Shown: positions 54,286 to 63,855 of the stretch, one piece after another
Numbering within the stretch: the first letter of the stretch is position 1
Layout: each line of letters begins with the position of its first letter
Source of the DNA: Desulfovibrio sp. UCD-KL4C
GTDB lineage: Bacteria > Desulfobacterota > Desulfovibrionia > Desulfovibrionales > Desulfovibrionaceae
Reading direction: 5' to 3'
Length of the DNA stretch: 64,000 nucleotides
Assembly (NCBI RefSeq): GCF_006210265.1
Contig: NZ_VCNC01000005.1
Location: 62,001 to 126,000, forward strand
Program-made: the position numbers and the translations under genes
Notes under the pieces: model-generated
Seen by the model: the letters and a program-made list of their open reading frames with translations, nothing else
Told to the model about the DNA's origin: nothing
Database searches by the model: none

Positions 54286-55962
54286 TTATTTGTAACCATT
54301 TTCTTTCATGTAATCTTTGTACTTAGCATCAACAACAAGAATATGTTTTATTACCCAGTCCTTAAGGAATCGGATTAGGTCATGGGCTGTTCTGCCGTTG
54401 CCTTCCTCTACTTCATTTTTAAAACTTACAACCTCAGCGATAAAGTTTTTATGCAGTTTTTTGTGGTGCTGTGAGTCTGAATATCCATGTTTATCAAACA
54501 GTTCTTCTTCGTATTTAAAATGCTTTTGCGTATAGGCAAAAAGTTCATCGGCAACTTTTTGAATGATCATATCTTTCTCTCCTGATTCAATGGCCACACT
54601 AAATTTATCTACGAGTATGATTAAATCCTTATGGTGCTGGTCCAACTCACGGACTCCTACTGAAAAATCATCAGACCATTCAATTTTTCTGCTGATTTCG
54701 TTGGACTCTATACCACTCGTTGAAATTGTCTGTATAATTGAATCAAGTTCCTTGAACATAACGTCTATCTTATAAATATTATCAGAAGAGGCGGACATCT
54801 TATCAGATGTTTGAGAGGCAAAATCAGCGATATTTGTCACTGTCTCATTGATATCTAAAGAGGTTGATGATTGTTGTTCACTAGCTGTTGCTATGGAACA
54901 TATTTGGACATTCATTTCATCGACAATTTTGACAAGTGCAGCAGTATGTTTTTGAGATCTTGTAACTGCATCAGTGGATTCTGAGATGTCCTTGGATATA
55001 GCCGAAACCTCTTGAATATTATTTTTCGCATTATTTTGAATTTTGTAAACGGCATCACCTACATTCTGGGTTGCAGACATTGTTTTCTCTGCAAGTTTGC
55101 GGACCTCATCTGCAACTACGGCAAACCCACGTCCCGCATCACCTGCACGGGCGGCTTCTATTGCAGCATTAAGTGCTAAAAGATTGGTCTGGTCGGCAAT
55201 ATCGGTGATTATTGTCATTACTTCTCCGATATTGTCAGCTTGTTTTCCAAGCGTTTCCATGCTTTGCATTAGTGTCCCAGATTTTTTTTTAATTTCCATA
55301 AACAAAGTCATAGCAGCTTTTACTTCGTTAGCACCGATCAGAGCGCTGTTTTTTGATTCATCAGATCCATCTGCCGCTAGCGATGCATTACGGGCTACTT
55401 CTGAGACACTTGCACTCATTTGCTCCAATGCCGCGGCAGCTGATGATATCTGTGTTTTCTGGCTTTCTACCGCATTATAAACATTTGAAATGTACTCTGA
55501 AAGTCCTTCAATTTCTGGGAATAATTCGGTGGAAACTGTTTGGGCATTTTTGGCTTTACCTTGAATTGACTTCATTAATTGATCATTTTCGAACACAGAG
55601 TTGTTTTGCAGTTCAATCTTTGATTTAAGCTTATTTAGATCCATTTCCTGTTCTTTATACTTGTCGTGGAAGCTAACCAGTTCTGACTGAAGACTTGTAA
55701 TGATTTCAGCTGCAGATTCTCCTGCTTTTGTCGTGGTTTGTGCAGTTGAAACAACATGCTCTTCTAGAATTTTTAAAAGTTTTTCCGGGACCACCAGTTC
55801 CGGTTTAATAGTTATGAAAAATCCTATTGCTGTTATGGAAGCGGCAATGAAAACTAAAATTATCCACGTGGTTGGGGCAAGCATGCTTGTGGCGATTAAC
55901 CCTGCTAAGGTTGTTATTATTGGCAAGGTAAACCATATTAATAGTGTCAAAATTAAAGACAT
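54286..55962 (-). CDS. Chemoreceptor with C-terminal hemerythrin domain (DcrH-like)
   Basis: 558 residues from the ATG at 55962, preceded by GAGAGGGCATTAC; a TTG at 55977 is less likely. Two membrane helices at the N-terminus with almost no periplasmic loop, MCP signalling domain ([35 protein letters not shown]), then hemerythrin from about 430: [49 protein letters not shown], which supply the His/Glu/Asp ligands of a di-iron oxygen site. DcrH of Desulfovibrio is the known model of such an oxygen or redox receptor for aerotaxis; here there is no large periplasmic domain. Confidence 0.9.
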   Translation of the reverse strand: MSLILTLLIWFTLPIITTLAGLIATSMLAPTTWIILVFIAASITAIGFFITIKPELVVPEKLLKILEEHVVSTAQTTTKAGESAAEIITSLQSELVSFHDKYKEQEMDLNKLKSKIELQNNSVFENDQLMKSIQGKAKNAQTVSTELFPEIEGLSEYISNVYNAVESQKTQISSAAAALEQMSASVSEVARNASLAADGSDESKNSALIGANEVKAAMTLFMEIKKKSGTLMQSMETLGKQADNIGEVMTIITDIADQTNLLALNAAIEAARAGDAGRGFAVVADEVRKLAEKTMSATQNVGDAVYKIQNNAKNNIQEVSAISKDISESTDAVTRSQKHTAALVKIVDEMNVQICSIATASEQQSSTSLDINETVTNIADFASQTSDKMSASSDNIYKIDVMFKELDSIIQTISTSGIESNEISRKIEWSDDFSVGVRELDQHHKDLIILVDKFSVAIESGEKDMIIQKVADELFAYTQKHFKYEEELFDKHGYSDSQHHKKLHKNFIAEVVSFKNEVEEGNGRTAHDLIRFLKDWVIKHILVVDAKYKDYMKENGYK

Positions 55963-56804
55963 GTAATGCCCTCTCAATAAAATTTTTACTAATTTGTTTA
56001 ATTAATTTATAATATATAAAAAAATCAACTGAATGGTAGTATAAATCAAGAATTTTGTAACATCAGGTTTATTCCTGTATTATTCTCAATGTAACATGTC
56101 GGTAGCAAGAAGTAAAAAAAACAGTAAAATCTTGACAATATTTCCACTTGCAGTTTTTTTGCTGATTGAATCCTGTGTTTTTGCCTTTTAAGTACTTATT
56201 TAAAATAAAATTTATAAAATTCATTCGTGTTCGGTTAACAGGTCAATTAAAGTAACGGTTAAATCTCTTTAATTATGAATGTTTCTTCAGGTGAATCAAA
56301 CAAATTTTTCAAACAGGATCACTTGAATACGTTTACCTGAGCAAGCTGAATTATTTGTTGCAGACTCACCCAACCGTAGAGCGGAACTTTAGCAAGGCTA
56401 GTAGCAGATGGCCGTTACTGGTTTTGTCCTGAATAATTTGGTCTGAGGTTACTCCCTGTTTTCTGTTGACTGTACTGCGCTTAATGACCGTATCTTTAAT
56501 ATTTTTATTCAGTCTAGTAACGAAATTAATTTTGATTTGATGAAAGTCGTTAACCAGATATAATTGCTGTAGCTCTTGTCAAAAACAACAATTGATTCTT
56601 TGGGAAATTGTAGTGTTTTAGCGAGTTTAAATTGTGCTGCCTGGCGTCGGAGAATTATGATCGGGACACTGGTTTTATTCCGAGATGGTAGAGCTGACGG
56701 GTGTTTACATCAAGATTGCAAATACCGTAGCAAATGGATGGCCGTGTAGTTATCTTTTGTTATAGAATAATATCTAAGCTACTGAATATCCACTCGGATA
56801 AATT
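55963..56804. other. Gene-free region with repeat copy B
   Basis: About 840 bases upstream of the hemerythrin receptor. It holds the receptor promoter (- strand), repeat copy B (56222-56411) and about 390 bases of further unassigned sequence before the broken hemerythrin gene. Confidence 0.5.
56222..56411. repeat. 190-bp direct repeat, copy B
   Basis: Partner of 53723-53911, same orientation. Together they bracket the hemerythrin chemoreceptor gene. Confidence 0.7.
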
Positions 56805-57272
56805 ATGAGTAATCTATGGAAGCAGGATTATTTACTAGATATTGATACTATTGATGAGCAACATAAACATTTTTTTGAAATGACTGCGCAAATAATCCGA
56901 CTTGCGGAAAAATTGCGTGATGACAATTCTGTTGAGAAAATTATTCAAGCCGTGGGAGCCTTGCGGACATATGCTTTTTTGCACTTTAAAACGGAAGAAT
57001 AATTGCAACTTAAATATGAATTTTCTGGATATATGCATCATACTACTTTTCATAATTCATATCTTGAAAATATGATATTTTTTAAACAGAAGTTTAAAGT
57101 TTTGTTAAACAGGAAAAAAAATGGTGAAGAGATAAGTTCTGCTATGGAAGAATATTTGATTGATATGGCAGATTATGTTGCCCACTGGTGGGCAGAACAT
57201 ATTGTGAAGCAGGATACAATTTATGCTAATTTTATACGTAAGTGCCAGAATAAAAACGGAACTTTTGAATAA
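56805..57272 (+). pseudogene. Bacteriohemerythrin gene with an in-frame stop
   Basis: A 155-codon frame starting MSNLWKQDYLLDIDTIDEQH. TAA at 57000-57002 interrupts it directly after the ligand motif HFKTEE; the same frame continues LQLKYEFSGYMHHTTFHNSY and ends with HWWAEHIVKQDTIYANFIRK, so all hemerythrin iron ligands (H-x3-E, H...H, H-x4-D) are present across the stop. A single base change would repair it. Either a recent nonsense mutation, read-through, or a sequence error. Confidence 0.75.
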
Positions 57273-57341
57273 AGTGAACAGCATTTGTTGTTTCTAAATG
57301 TCGTTCACTATTCACGTTTAAGAGTGATTAAAAAAGACAAA

Positions 57342-57641
57342 CTAATCAGTCAGTGTCTCTTTTAGAACAGATATTTCATCCATAGTCATGGTCGGGATAA
57401 ACTCGGTTACAGTATATTCTGCTACTCCGTTTATGTGAAAAGGATCTTCATGGATAACGGAATCCAGTTCTTCAAGTGAAAGACCTTTTGCTAAAATGAC
57501 TCCACCAGTGCGTGGAACCTTCCTGCCTGACATAACGAAAACACCTGCTTTATAATATTTTTTTAAATATTTGATATGCTCGTCAATGAATTTTTCTATT
57601 TCACTCACAGGTTTTACGTAGTTTAAGCTTAAAATGTACAT
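57342..57641 (-). CDS. YciI-like protein
   Basis: A protein of 99 residues, single YCII-related domain: MYILSLNYVKPVSEIEKFID, LKKYYKAGVFVMSGRKVPRT, GGVILAKGL, EDPFHINGVAEYTVTEF with the conserved His/Asp pocket (HEDPF). The family contains ferredoxin-like alpha-beta barrels of mostly unknown function. ATG 57641 after AAGAGGGCAAC. A weak hairpin (GTGAAC ... GTTCAC, 57277-57309) separates it from the preceding gene. Confidence 0.8.
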   Translation of the reverse strand: MYILSLNYVKPVSEIEKFIDEHIKYLKKYYKAGVFVMSGRKVPRTGGVILAKGLSLEELDSVIHEDPFHINGVAEYTVTEFIPTMTMDEISVLKETLTD

Positions 57642-57795
57642 TGTTTGTTGCCCTCTTTTTTTAGAAGTGATAAGTAGACTAGTCTCTTAAAATCTAGACA
57701 TTTTCTAATTATTAGTATGCTGCTGAAAAAGATTATTTTTTTGTTTAAGTTTGTCAAGATCGGCTGTAGCAATTTTCATTTTTAAGGAGAATGCG

Positions 57796-58125
57796 ATGAA
57801 TTTATCTAAGGAAAGAGCTGGAACTTATTTAATTATTGAGATTAAAGAATCACGTCTAGATTCTTCAAATTTTATTCTTCTTAAATCTTCACTTGATAAG
57901 ATTATAAAGCAGGGTGAAAATAGATTAATAATAAATTTGTCACAAGTAGGTTTTATGGATTCAAGTGGAATTGCCGGACTTCTTCCCAGTGTGCGGACAC
58001 TTGCCGGAACTGGACGAATCCTTTTGGTCGGACTAACTAAAACTGTTAAGCAGCTTTTTAATCTCGGCAAGTTAGATAGAATTTTTGATATTTATCCTTC
58101 AGTTGAAGACGCATTGAATAGTTGA
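57796..58125 (+). CDS. STAS-domain anti-anti-sigma factor
   Basis: 109 residues from the ATG at 57796, preceded by AAGGAGAATGC; an upstream in-frame start at 57751 is less likely. STAS domain: LIINLSQVGFMDSSGIAGLL with the phosphorylatable serine in DSSG, then GRILLVGLTKTVKQLF and LDRIFDIYPSVEDAL. It would bind an anti-sigma kinase or act in a partner-switching cascade. No such kinase is adjacent. Confidence 0.85.
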   Translation: MNLSKERAGTYLIIEIKESRLDSSNFILLKSSLDKIIKQGENRLIINLSQVGFMDSSGIAGLLPSVRTLAGTGRILLVGLTKTVKQLFNLGKLDRIFDIYPSVEDALNS

Positions 58126-58173
58126 TTATTGTTGGTGATATTTTCTTAAAATTAGTACATGTGCTATTAATTT

Positions 58174-58208
58174 AAAAACCTTGAACATAAATGCTGTTCA
58201 AGGTTTTT
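58174..58208. terminator. Terminator after the STAS gene
   Basis: AAAAACCTTGAACA pairs exactly with TGTTCAAGGTTTTT around TAAATGC. Confidence 0.85.
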
Positions 58209-58386
58209 AAATTTTGTATAAGGAGTTAGACAATATATCGTTTTAAGAGTTATTTTTTATAGTTTTCTGATATATGCTAATTCTGTTTTAATCCACTTGA
58301 CTCTCTGAAATGGATTGGTAAATAACAAGTCTGTATTCAAATATTTAATATGAAATAGTAATTTAATGATATGGAGGATATATCTT

Positions 58387-58878
58387 ATGCCGTCTTTTGA
58401 TATTGTTAGTGAAGTTGATTTGCAGGAAGTTGATAATGCCGTAAATAATGTGATCAAAGAAATTGATACCCGCTATGATTTTCGCGGAGTACCAACAGAA
58501 CTTTCTTTTAATAAAAAAGATAAAGTTATCAATCTCGTAACCGGCGATGATATGAAAGTTAAAGCCGTAAAAGATATGCTCATCACCCATTTTACTAGGC
58601 GTAAAGTTGATTCCAGAGTTATTGATTATGGTGAAGTTGAACCTACTTCGAAAGGACAGCTCAAACAGGTAGTTAAGCTTAAAGAAGGTATTGATAAGGA
58701 TACAGCCAAGAAGTTGGTAAAAATGATTAAAGCCAGTAAGATTAAAGTTCAGGCTGCTATTCAGGATGAGCAGGTCCGTGTGACAGGAAAGAAAATTGAT
58801 GATCTACAGGAAGTTATGGGGTTAGTCAGAGAATGTGATTTGGAGATGCCTTTTCAGTTTGTGAACATGAAAAGCTAG
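58387..58878 (+). CDS. yajQ: YajQ-family nucleotide-binding protein
   Basis: 163 residues from the ATG at 58387, preceded by ATGGAGGATATATCTT. Typical Yaj[82 protein letters not shown]. Members bind nucleotides, and some bind cyclic di-GMP and control gene expression. Single gene, convergent with the 650-residue protein. Confidence 0.95.
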   Translation: MPSFDIVSEVDLQEVDNAVNNVIKEIDTRYDFRGVPTELSFNKKDKVINLVTGDDMKVKAVKDMLITHFTRRKVDSRVIDYGEVEPTSKGQLKQVVKLKEGIDKDTAKKLVKMIKASKIKVQAAIQDEQVRVTGKKIDDLQEVMGLVRECDLEMPFQFVNMKS

Positions 58879-58902
58879 TTTATTTAAAAGTTAGTTAATT
58901 TT

Positions 58903-58949
58903 AAACCCGCCTGAATATGCTGATAAAATCAAATTTCAGGCGGGTTTTT
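58903..58949. terminator. Bidirectional terminator between yajQ and the 650-aa gene
   Basis: AAACCCGCCTGAA pairs with TTTCAGGCGGGTTT and ends in a T run. Confidence 0.85.
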
Positions 58950-58987
58950 ATTTATGATTATTAAAATGCTTAGTTGAATATTAGAAT

Positions 58988-60940
58988 TTAATTTAAGTTG
59001 GAAATAAATACAGCAGCTTCGTTTGCGGCTTGTTGCTTATTTAGCGCAACAGGTTTGCTGATAGCTATATGGGCAATTATGTGGCCGATTGTTGCCAGTT
59101 TTTTCTGAATTTCAGCTTCAGTAGATTCTTTATGCACGGCTTCAATCAAATCACCCTGATTTTGTATTTCGAAACCTGCTGGCATTAAAATTCGCTTTAT
59201 GAATTCAATTCTTGCTATGCGTTCTTCGGCCGAGCCTTCTCCTCCTTTAAATCTGAAATGGATATGGTTTTTGCTGGAATCCTGATCACATACAGTATCA
59301 ATTTCAGATAAATCTTTTTCAGATTTTAGTTTAATATTCAGATATGTTTTTGAGAGGATAGCATAACCTTCAACAGAGTTTTCTTCAGACCATCCGGGAC
59401 GTTTTGCTCCAAGTCCGAACCATAGAGCCCACATGGGAACTGATTTAATGTCGTCGGGAGATATTTCCATTTTCCCCGCAGCTGTAGTGAAAAGACCTTC
59501 TTCAAGATTCAACACAGTCAGCGATATAGGCTGGCGGGCCGTTAGATGTTTTGATCCGTCTAAGCCGAGACCTTCTTTGCTGATTAGAGAAAACATTTCT
59601 GAAACTGCTTTTTCATTAGCAAAGCGTACAAGGTCATACATGGATTTACTCTTTTCAGGTAAAAACATTTCCGTATTTTGAGCAGAAATTTTTAGGTTTG
59701 CAATATATTGCAAAGTCCTTTTCATGCGGTCTATAGCTCTTACTCCTTTGTTTGGATAAGGTTCTGTCGCGGTTATGAATACGCGGTTGCGGAGGTCTGT
59801 AATCCATCGGCATTTTTGAGGAGCACCCAGTATTTTTTCAATTTCACCGCCACTTGCATTTATTGTTTTAGCAGAGTGGAGTGACAAAGACTGCCTTTCA
59901 GGATTTGAAAGTCTGCGCTGTTTTTCCCGCCTTGAAAAGATAAACGGGGCTGAGTCATTGTCACTTAAAACTGCCGAACATCCGGTTTCTTGATCTGCTG
60001 GTGGAAGTTCTGTTTCAGGTGTGTGCAGGGTTTCAATTGAACCTGTGTCCTGTGTTTTTATTTGCGGCTGAATGATGACCGCAACAGGAGTTTCTCTATT
60101 TGAGTAGCCAAGTTTGATACGTGCTTTTATGGATTCAGGGTAAAATTTGCAGAGTACAGCTTTCTTCCATGCACTTACAATATCTTGCGGGCTGACATTA
60201 TGAATTATTGTGTTGTTTTCAGGAAGTATGCAGTTTTCTTCTTCTGGTGTAACACTAGCTGAAAGTGTCAGCAAATTACCGCCCTTGGCTGTTTCAAGTG
60301 CCGCAATTTCAAGTTCATTAGTGATTACATCCGGCATTTGCGCTTTCATAAAAACTGAAATCAGAGCTTCGGAAGTATTTTTTAACTGTTCAGGGTCAAG
60401 AGAAGTTACTGATTCTAAAATATGATCAATATGAACTCTTAAATCATTAGCTTCGATGAAGTAATTGTAAACACCGGAGCTTATAACCATACCATTCAAG
60501 GTATTGATGTCTGTCTCAGAAATTATACGGGAAAGGTTCACTGCATTTGCACCTGCATGCGCGGCGTATTTTGCAGATTTTGATAGATCAAGCGTAAAAG
60601 GCATTGAAATATCAGGGTCCGGTACGGTTACAGCCATACGCACATAGAAATTTATTTTGTTATAATAATCCATTAAATCCATGAAACGTATTGGATTCAT
60701 AGATTGCAGCTGTTCAAGCATCCAATGTACCTTGTTACCAAGGTCGATGGATAATTTTTCGACATTTGCCCAATCCACTTCGCTAAGGCCAAATCCTATG
60801 TCTTCAATACGTGAGATTATGTGCAGACATTCTTCTTCAAGGTCCATAAGCATTTTAAATGAATTATATCTTCTTCTAAGAAGTCTGCCTGGAGGGAAAG
60901 TTTCATAAGTCCAATGATTAAAAATTTTATTAAATTTCAT
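58988..60940 (-). CDS. Unknown 650-aa protein with a PEP-synthase-like C-terminal domain
   Basis: Cytoplasmic, no membrane segments. The N-terminal ~230 residues are helical, a proline- and charge-rich linker follows near 290-350, then a domain with KCRWITDLRNRVFITATEPY and MKRTLQYIANLKI, and from about 510 a stretch WALWFGLGAKRPGWSEENSV, NHIHFRFKGGEGSAEERIAR, IEFIKRILMPAGFEIQNQGD. The last two resemble the extra C-terminal domain of PEP-synthase/PPDK-like proteins of deltaproteobacteria (NxIxFRFKGG...). The catalytic PPDK domains are absent. A role linked to PEP or pyruvate metabolism is speculative. ATG 60940. Confidence 0.55.
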   Translation of the reverse strand: MKFNKIFNHWTYETFPPGRLLRRRYNSFKMLMDLEEECLHIISRIEDIGFGLSEVDWANVEKLSIDLGNKVHWMLEQLQSMNPIRFMDLMDYYNKINFYVRMAVTVPDPDISMPFTLDLSKSAKYAAHAGANAVNLSRIISETDINTLNGMVISSGVYNYFIEANDLRVHIDHILESVTSLDPEQLKNTSEALISVFMKAQMPDVITNELEIAALETAKGGNLLTLSASVTPEEENCILPENNTIIHNVSPQDIVSAWKKAVLCKFYPESIKARIKLGYSNRETPVAVIIQPQIKTQDTGSIETLHTPETELPPADQETGCSAVLSDNDSAPFIFSRREKQRRLSNPERQSLSLHSAKTINASGGEIEKILGAPQKCRWITDLRNRVFITATEPYPNKGVRAIDRMKRTLQYIANLKISAQNTEMFLPEKSKSMYDLVRFANEKAVSEMFSLISKEGLGLDGSKHLTARQPISLTVLNLEEGLFTTAAGKMEISPDDIKSVPMWALWFGLGAKRPGWSEENSVEGYAILSKTYLNIKLKSEKDLSEIDTVCDQDSSKNHIHFRFKGGEGSAEERIARIEFIKRILMPAGFEIQNQGDLIEAVHKESTEAEIQKKLATIGHIIAHIAISKPVALNKQQAANEAAVFISNLN

Positions 60941-60961
60941 GTAGTATATTAATGTTATAGA

Positions 60962-62896
60962 TTAAACTGAACCAGTGTTTACGACTTGTTCTTCGGCTGA
61001 TATTGCATCAAGCGGTAAAACTACTTTAAACAGGGTTCCGGGACCTGAATTTTCAGGGAGATTCATTCCTTTTGAAATAGATCTGGGAAGGGGACTGATT
61101 GCTTCAATCGTTCCACCGTGATCTTTTATTATTCCAAATGAGACTGAAAGGCCGAGCCCTGTCCCTTTACCTACAGGTTTGGTTGAATAGAAGGGGTCGA
61201 AAATTGTACCTAATTTTTGCGGATCTACTCCATGTCCAGAGTCGGCAAAAAGTGCGGTTATTGTCATAGTCGCTATGTCTAAATGTGTCGTAATCTGGAT
61301 AGTTCCCTGTTCGTTAACTGCTTCCATCGAATTTGAAAGAAGATTCAGCCATACTTGTTTAAGTTTTTCAGGATCGCCGTGGATAATCGGGAAGCGCTCA
61401 TCAAGTACTGTATCAATTTCAATCTGCTCAAGTTTGAAAGTGTGACTGACGAGTTGTAGAACTTCAAGAATTGAATTGTTAAAACACATTTCAGTCTTTT
61501 CGCTCTCAGTTTGTCTGGAAAATCCAAGCAAATCTGAAACAATTTTACGGCAGACGCGAGCTTGTTTTTCAATAATTTTAAGATCCTGTGAAATTTGATC
61601 TTCTGGTGAGAGATCGTCTTGCAACAGTTGTGCATAACCGAGAATAATTCCAAGCGGTGTATTGATTTCATGCGCTACGCCGCCTGCAAGCTTTCCTACT
61701 GATTCCATCTTTTGCGATTGAATTAGTTGTGCTTGATAACTTTTAAGCTCAGTTATTTCGCGAGCTGTTGAGAGAACTCCGATAATGCTGTCGTTTTCAG
61801 AATAGACAGGGACTCTTATGGTGTGAAACCAGCGGACTGTTGAATCGTGTTCATCCTGTTCGCGTGTTTCTTTATTAATGATCAGTCCGGAAGTTAAAAC
61901 TTTTCGGCTTTCTTTCATCCTGATTTCAGCTTCATGAGCATGGAACAGATCTTGATCTTTAAGTCCTATTATTTCTTCTTCCGTTTTACCTAAATGTTTG
62001 GCAAGCGGCTTGTTAACAGCCAGATATGTGTATTCCGGTCCTAGTAAAGATATATAATCAGGTGATACATTAATTATTGTTTTGAGAAGTTCTTTTTGTC
62101 TGGTCAGGTTTGTTTCTGTTACTTCAAGATCTTCAATGTGACTTTCTAGGTTCATTGCCATTGCATCGAAAGTATCCGTCAGTTCTTGAATCTCATCACC
62201 TTTTAAAAATTTCCTATAAAATTTAAGGTTGTTATCAGGAGTAGAGTCTTTGTATATTTCAGGTCCTAAGTGTGTGCGGACAATATCAACAGCATGTTTT
62301 TGAAGTTTGCCTAATCTGACAGTCATGCGTCTTGCAAAATGTGTTGAAACCAAAACAGCAATAAGCAGTACTGCTCCTGTTAAAACAAAGATTGCAAACA
62401 TCAAGTTTTGGACAACGCTTTGAATACCCGCTCTCGATAAACCAATGCGGACTGTTCCCAGTTTTTTACCGCTGATAAAGATAGAAGCAGCAAAGTCATA
62501 AATTTTTAATAATCCTGTATCAACCATGACAATATTGGTTGATTTATCAGAAGAATTCGCTTTACGGAGTTGTACTGGGAATCCTTCATTGAAGGTGCTT
62601 GCGAGAACTCTCTCTTCATCATCTAGAATAAACGCATAAACTATTTCGTCATCGGCTTTTTTTACTTCGTTAACCATCGATTCAAGCTGAAGCAGGTCAG
62701 TAGAAAGCATAGGGTCTTGAGCTCTGAGTGCTAAATTTTCTGCTAGAACTTCACCGCGTTTGCGTGTCTGATCAACGAGAGCTTCTGAAGCCATGCTGGT
62801 AACGAAAAAAGCAATGATCAGGGCTGTAAAAACGACAATCAGCGTTAATCCCAGATTGATCTTTGTACGAAAGCGCAGGCGTGAAAGGAAGATCAT
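60962..62896 (-). CDS. PAS-HisKA-HATPase sensor histidine kinase
   Basis: A protein of 644 residues. Membrane helices at 12-32 and about 168-190 bracket a ~130-residue periplasmic domain; then HAMP (LGKLQKHAVDIV), coil, PAS (NVSPDYISLLGPEYTYLAVN), PAC-like EQDEHDSTVRWFHTIRVPVY, HisKA VGKLAGGVAHEINTPLGIIL with the histidine, HATPase LLSNSMEAVNEQG, FADSGHGVD, GTGLGLSVSFGI. HisKA is of the NtrB/atoS-like type (HEINTPL). Its ATG overlaps the stop of the PhnD-like gene by ATGA, so the pair is coupled; the binding protein probably feeds the kinase. No response regulator is beside it. Confidence 0.9.
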   Translation of the reverse strand: MIFLSRLRFRTKINLGLTLIVVFTALIIAFFVTSMASEALVDQTRKRGEVLAENLALRAQDPMLSTDLLQLESMVNEVKKADDEIVYAFILDDEERVLASTFNEGFPVQLRKANSSDKSTNIVMVDTGLLKIYDFAASIFISGKKLGTVRIGLSRAGIQSVVQNLMFAIFVLTGAVLLIAVLVSTHFARRMTVRLGKLQKHAVDIVRTHLGPEIYKDSTPDNNLKFYRKFLKGDEIQELTDTFDAMAMNLESHIEDLEVTETNLTRQKELLKTIINVSPDYISLLGPEYTYLAVNKPLAKHLGKTEEEIIGLKDQDLFHAHEAEIRMKESRKVLTSGLIINKETREQDEHDSTVRWFHTIRVPVYSENDSIIGVLSTAREITELKSYQAQLIQSQKMESVGKLAGGVAHEINTPLGIILGYAQLLQDDLSPEDQISQDLKIIEKQARVCRKIVSDLLGFSRQTESEKTEMCFNNSILEVLQLVSHTFKLEQIEIDTVLDERFPIIHGDPEKLKQVWLNLLSNSMEAVNEQGTIQITTHLDIATMTITALFADSGHGVDPQKLGTIFDPFYSTKPVGKGTGLGLSVSFGIIKDHGGTIEAISPLPRSISKGMNLPENSGPGTLFKVVLPLDAISAEEQVVNTGSV

Positions 62897-63855
62897 TCTT
62901 TAATCTCCCATTCTTTATGACTATTTTTGGTAAGGCCAAGTTTAGCCATGAGCTTTCTTATGGAATCATAGTCACTATCTTGTGCTGGAATAATTCCACG
63001 CATTCCAGCTTGTTTTAAAATTTGCGCCTGTTCTGGATTGTCCATAGATAGTTTAAACATGGCTTTTGCGATTGAATTCTTTATTTTAGGATCAAGACCT
63101 TTGCGAGCCGCGTATACCCAGCTTGGATAGCGTTTAGTTTCTGCGACAATTTTGAGTTTTGAAATATTAACTTTGTCTTTTACAATATTAAGTGTCCCTT
63201 CGCGAATTGAAGCAAAATCGTATTTTCCTGCGTATACTGCGAGAACAGCTTTTTCTTGCTTTCCTCCGGGGCCGGAAGCAAATGAGATTTCTTTAAAATC
63301 ATCGGCAGTAATACCTTGTTTGAAAAAAAGACCAAGAGCGAAAAGATAGCCTCCGGCAGAAAGGGGATCGACAGCAATCCAGCTTTTCCCCCTGCAGTCT
63401 TTAATTTTATGAATAAAACGATTGTCTTGCCTTGCAATGATTTGTCCTCTGAAAGTTGGACTACCTGAAGGTTCGATTATGCGGGCGAATGCCTGCGCTC
63501 CTGAATTTGCGATTTTTATGTAGGTCATCGGGTTTGAAAATGAAATATCAATATCACCATTTTCAACCATTCTGCGGTGTTCTTCAAATGTATCAGGAAA
63601 AACCTGCCTGAGAGTCAGGCCAGTTTCTTTTGCGAGATACTCGATAAGTTGGTTATGTCTTTGATAAGAAACTTTATGTGAATATTGAGGTAGATATGCG
63701 TAAGTAATAGCTTTTTCTGGCTCAGGAACGCTTATTTCTTCTCGGATAGACATGTTAACTTTAACGATGTTCTCATCCAGACCATATCCGCGAAGATATA
63801 GAGCGATACCGAGAAGAAGTAGGACTGTAGGGATTAAAAACTTAAGTTTCAGCAT
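62893..63855 (-). CDS. PhnD-like periplasmic binding protein
   Basis: A protein of 320 residues with an N-terminal membrane anchor/signal (LIPTVLLLLGIALYLRGYGL). PhnD/phosphate-phosphonate binding fold: YAYLPQYSHKVSYQRHNQLI, DISFSNPMTYIKIANSGAQ, GRGWIAVDP-like CRGKSWIAVDPLSAGGY, GGKQEKAVLAVYAGKYDFAS with the typical ligand turn. Such proteins without ABC partners often act as the sensor part of two-component systems. AGGAA precedes the ATG at 63855. First gene of the pair with the kinase. Confidence 0.85.
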   Translation of the reverse strand: MLKLKFLIPTVLLLLGIALYLRGYGLDENIVKVNMSIREEISVPEPEKAITYAYLPQYSHKVSYQRHNQLIEYLAKETGLTLRQVFPDTFEEHRRMVENGDIDISFSNPMTYIKIANSGAQAFARIIEPSGSPTFRGQIIARQDNRFIHKIKDCRGKSWIAVDPLSAGGYLFALGLFFKQGITADDFKEISFASGPGGKQEKAVLAVYAGKYDFASIREGTLNIVKDKVNISKLKIVAETKRYPSWVYAARKGLDPKIKNSIAKAMFKLSMDNPEQAQILKQAGMRGIIPAQDSDYDSIRKLMAKLGLTKNSHKEWEIKE

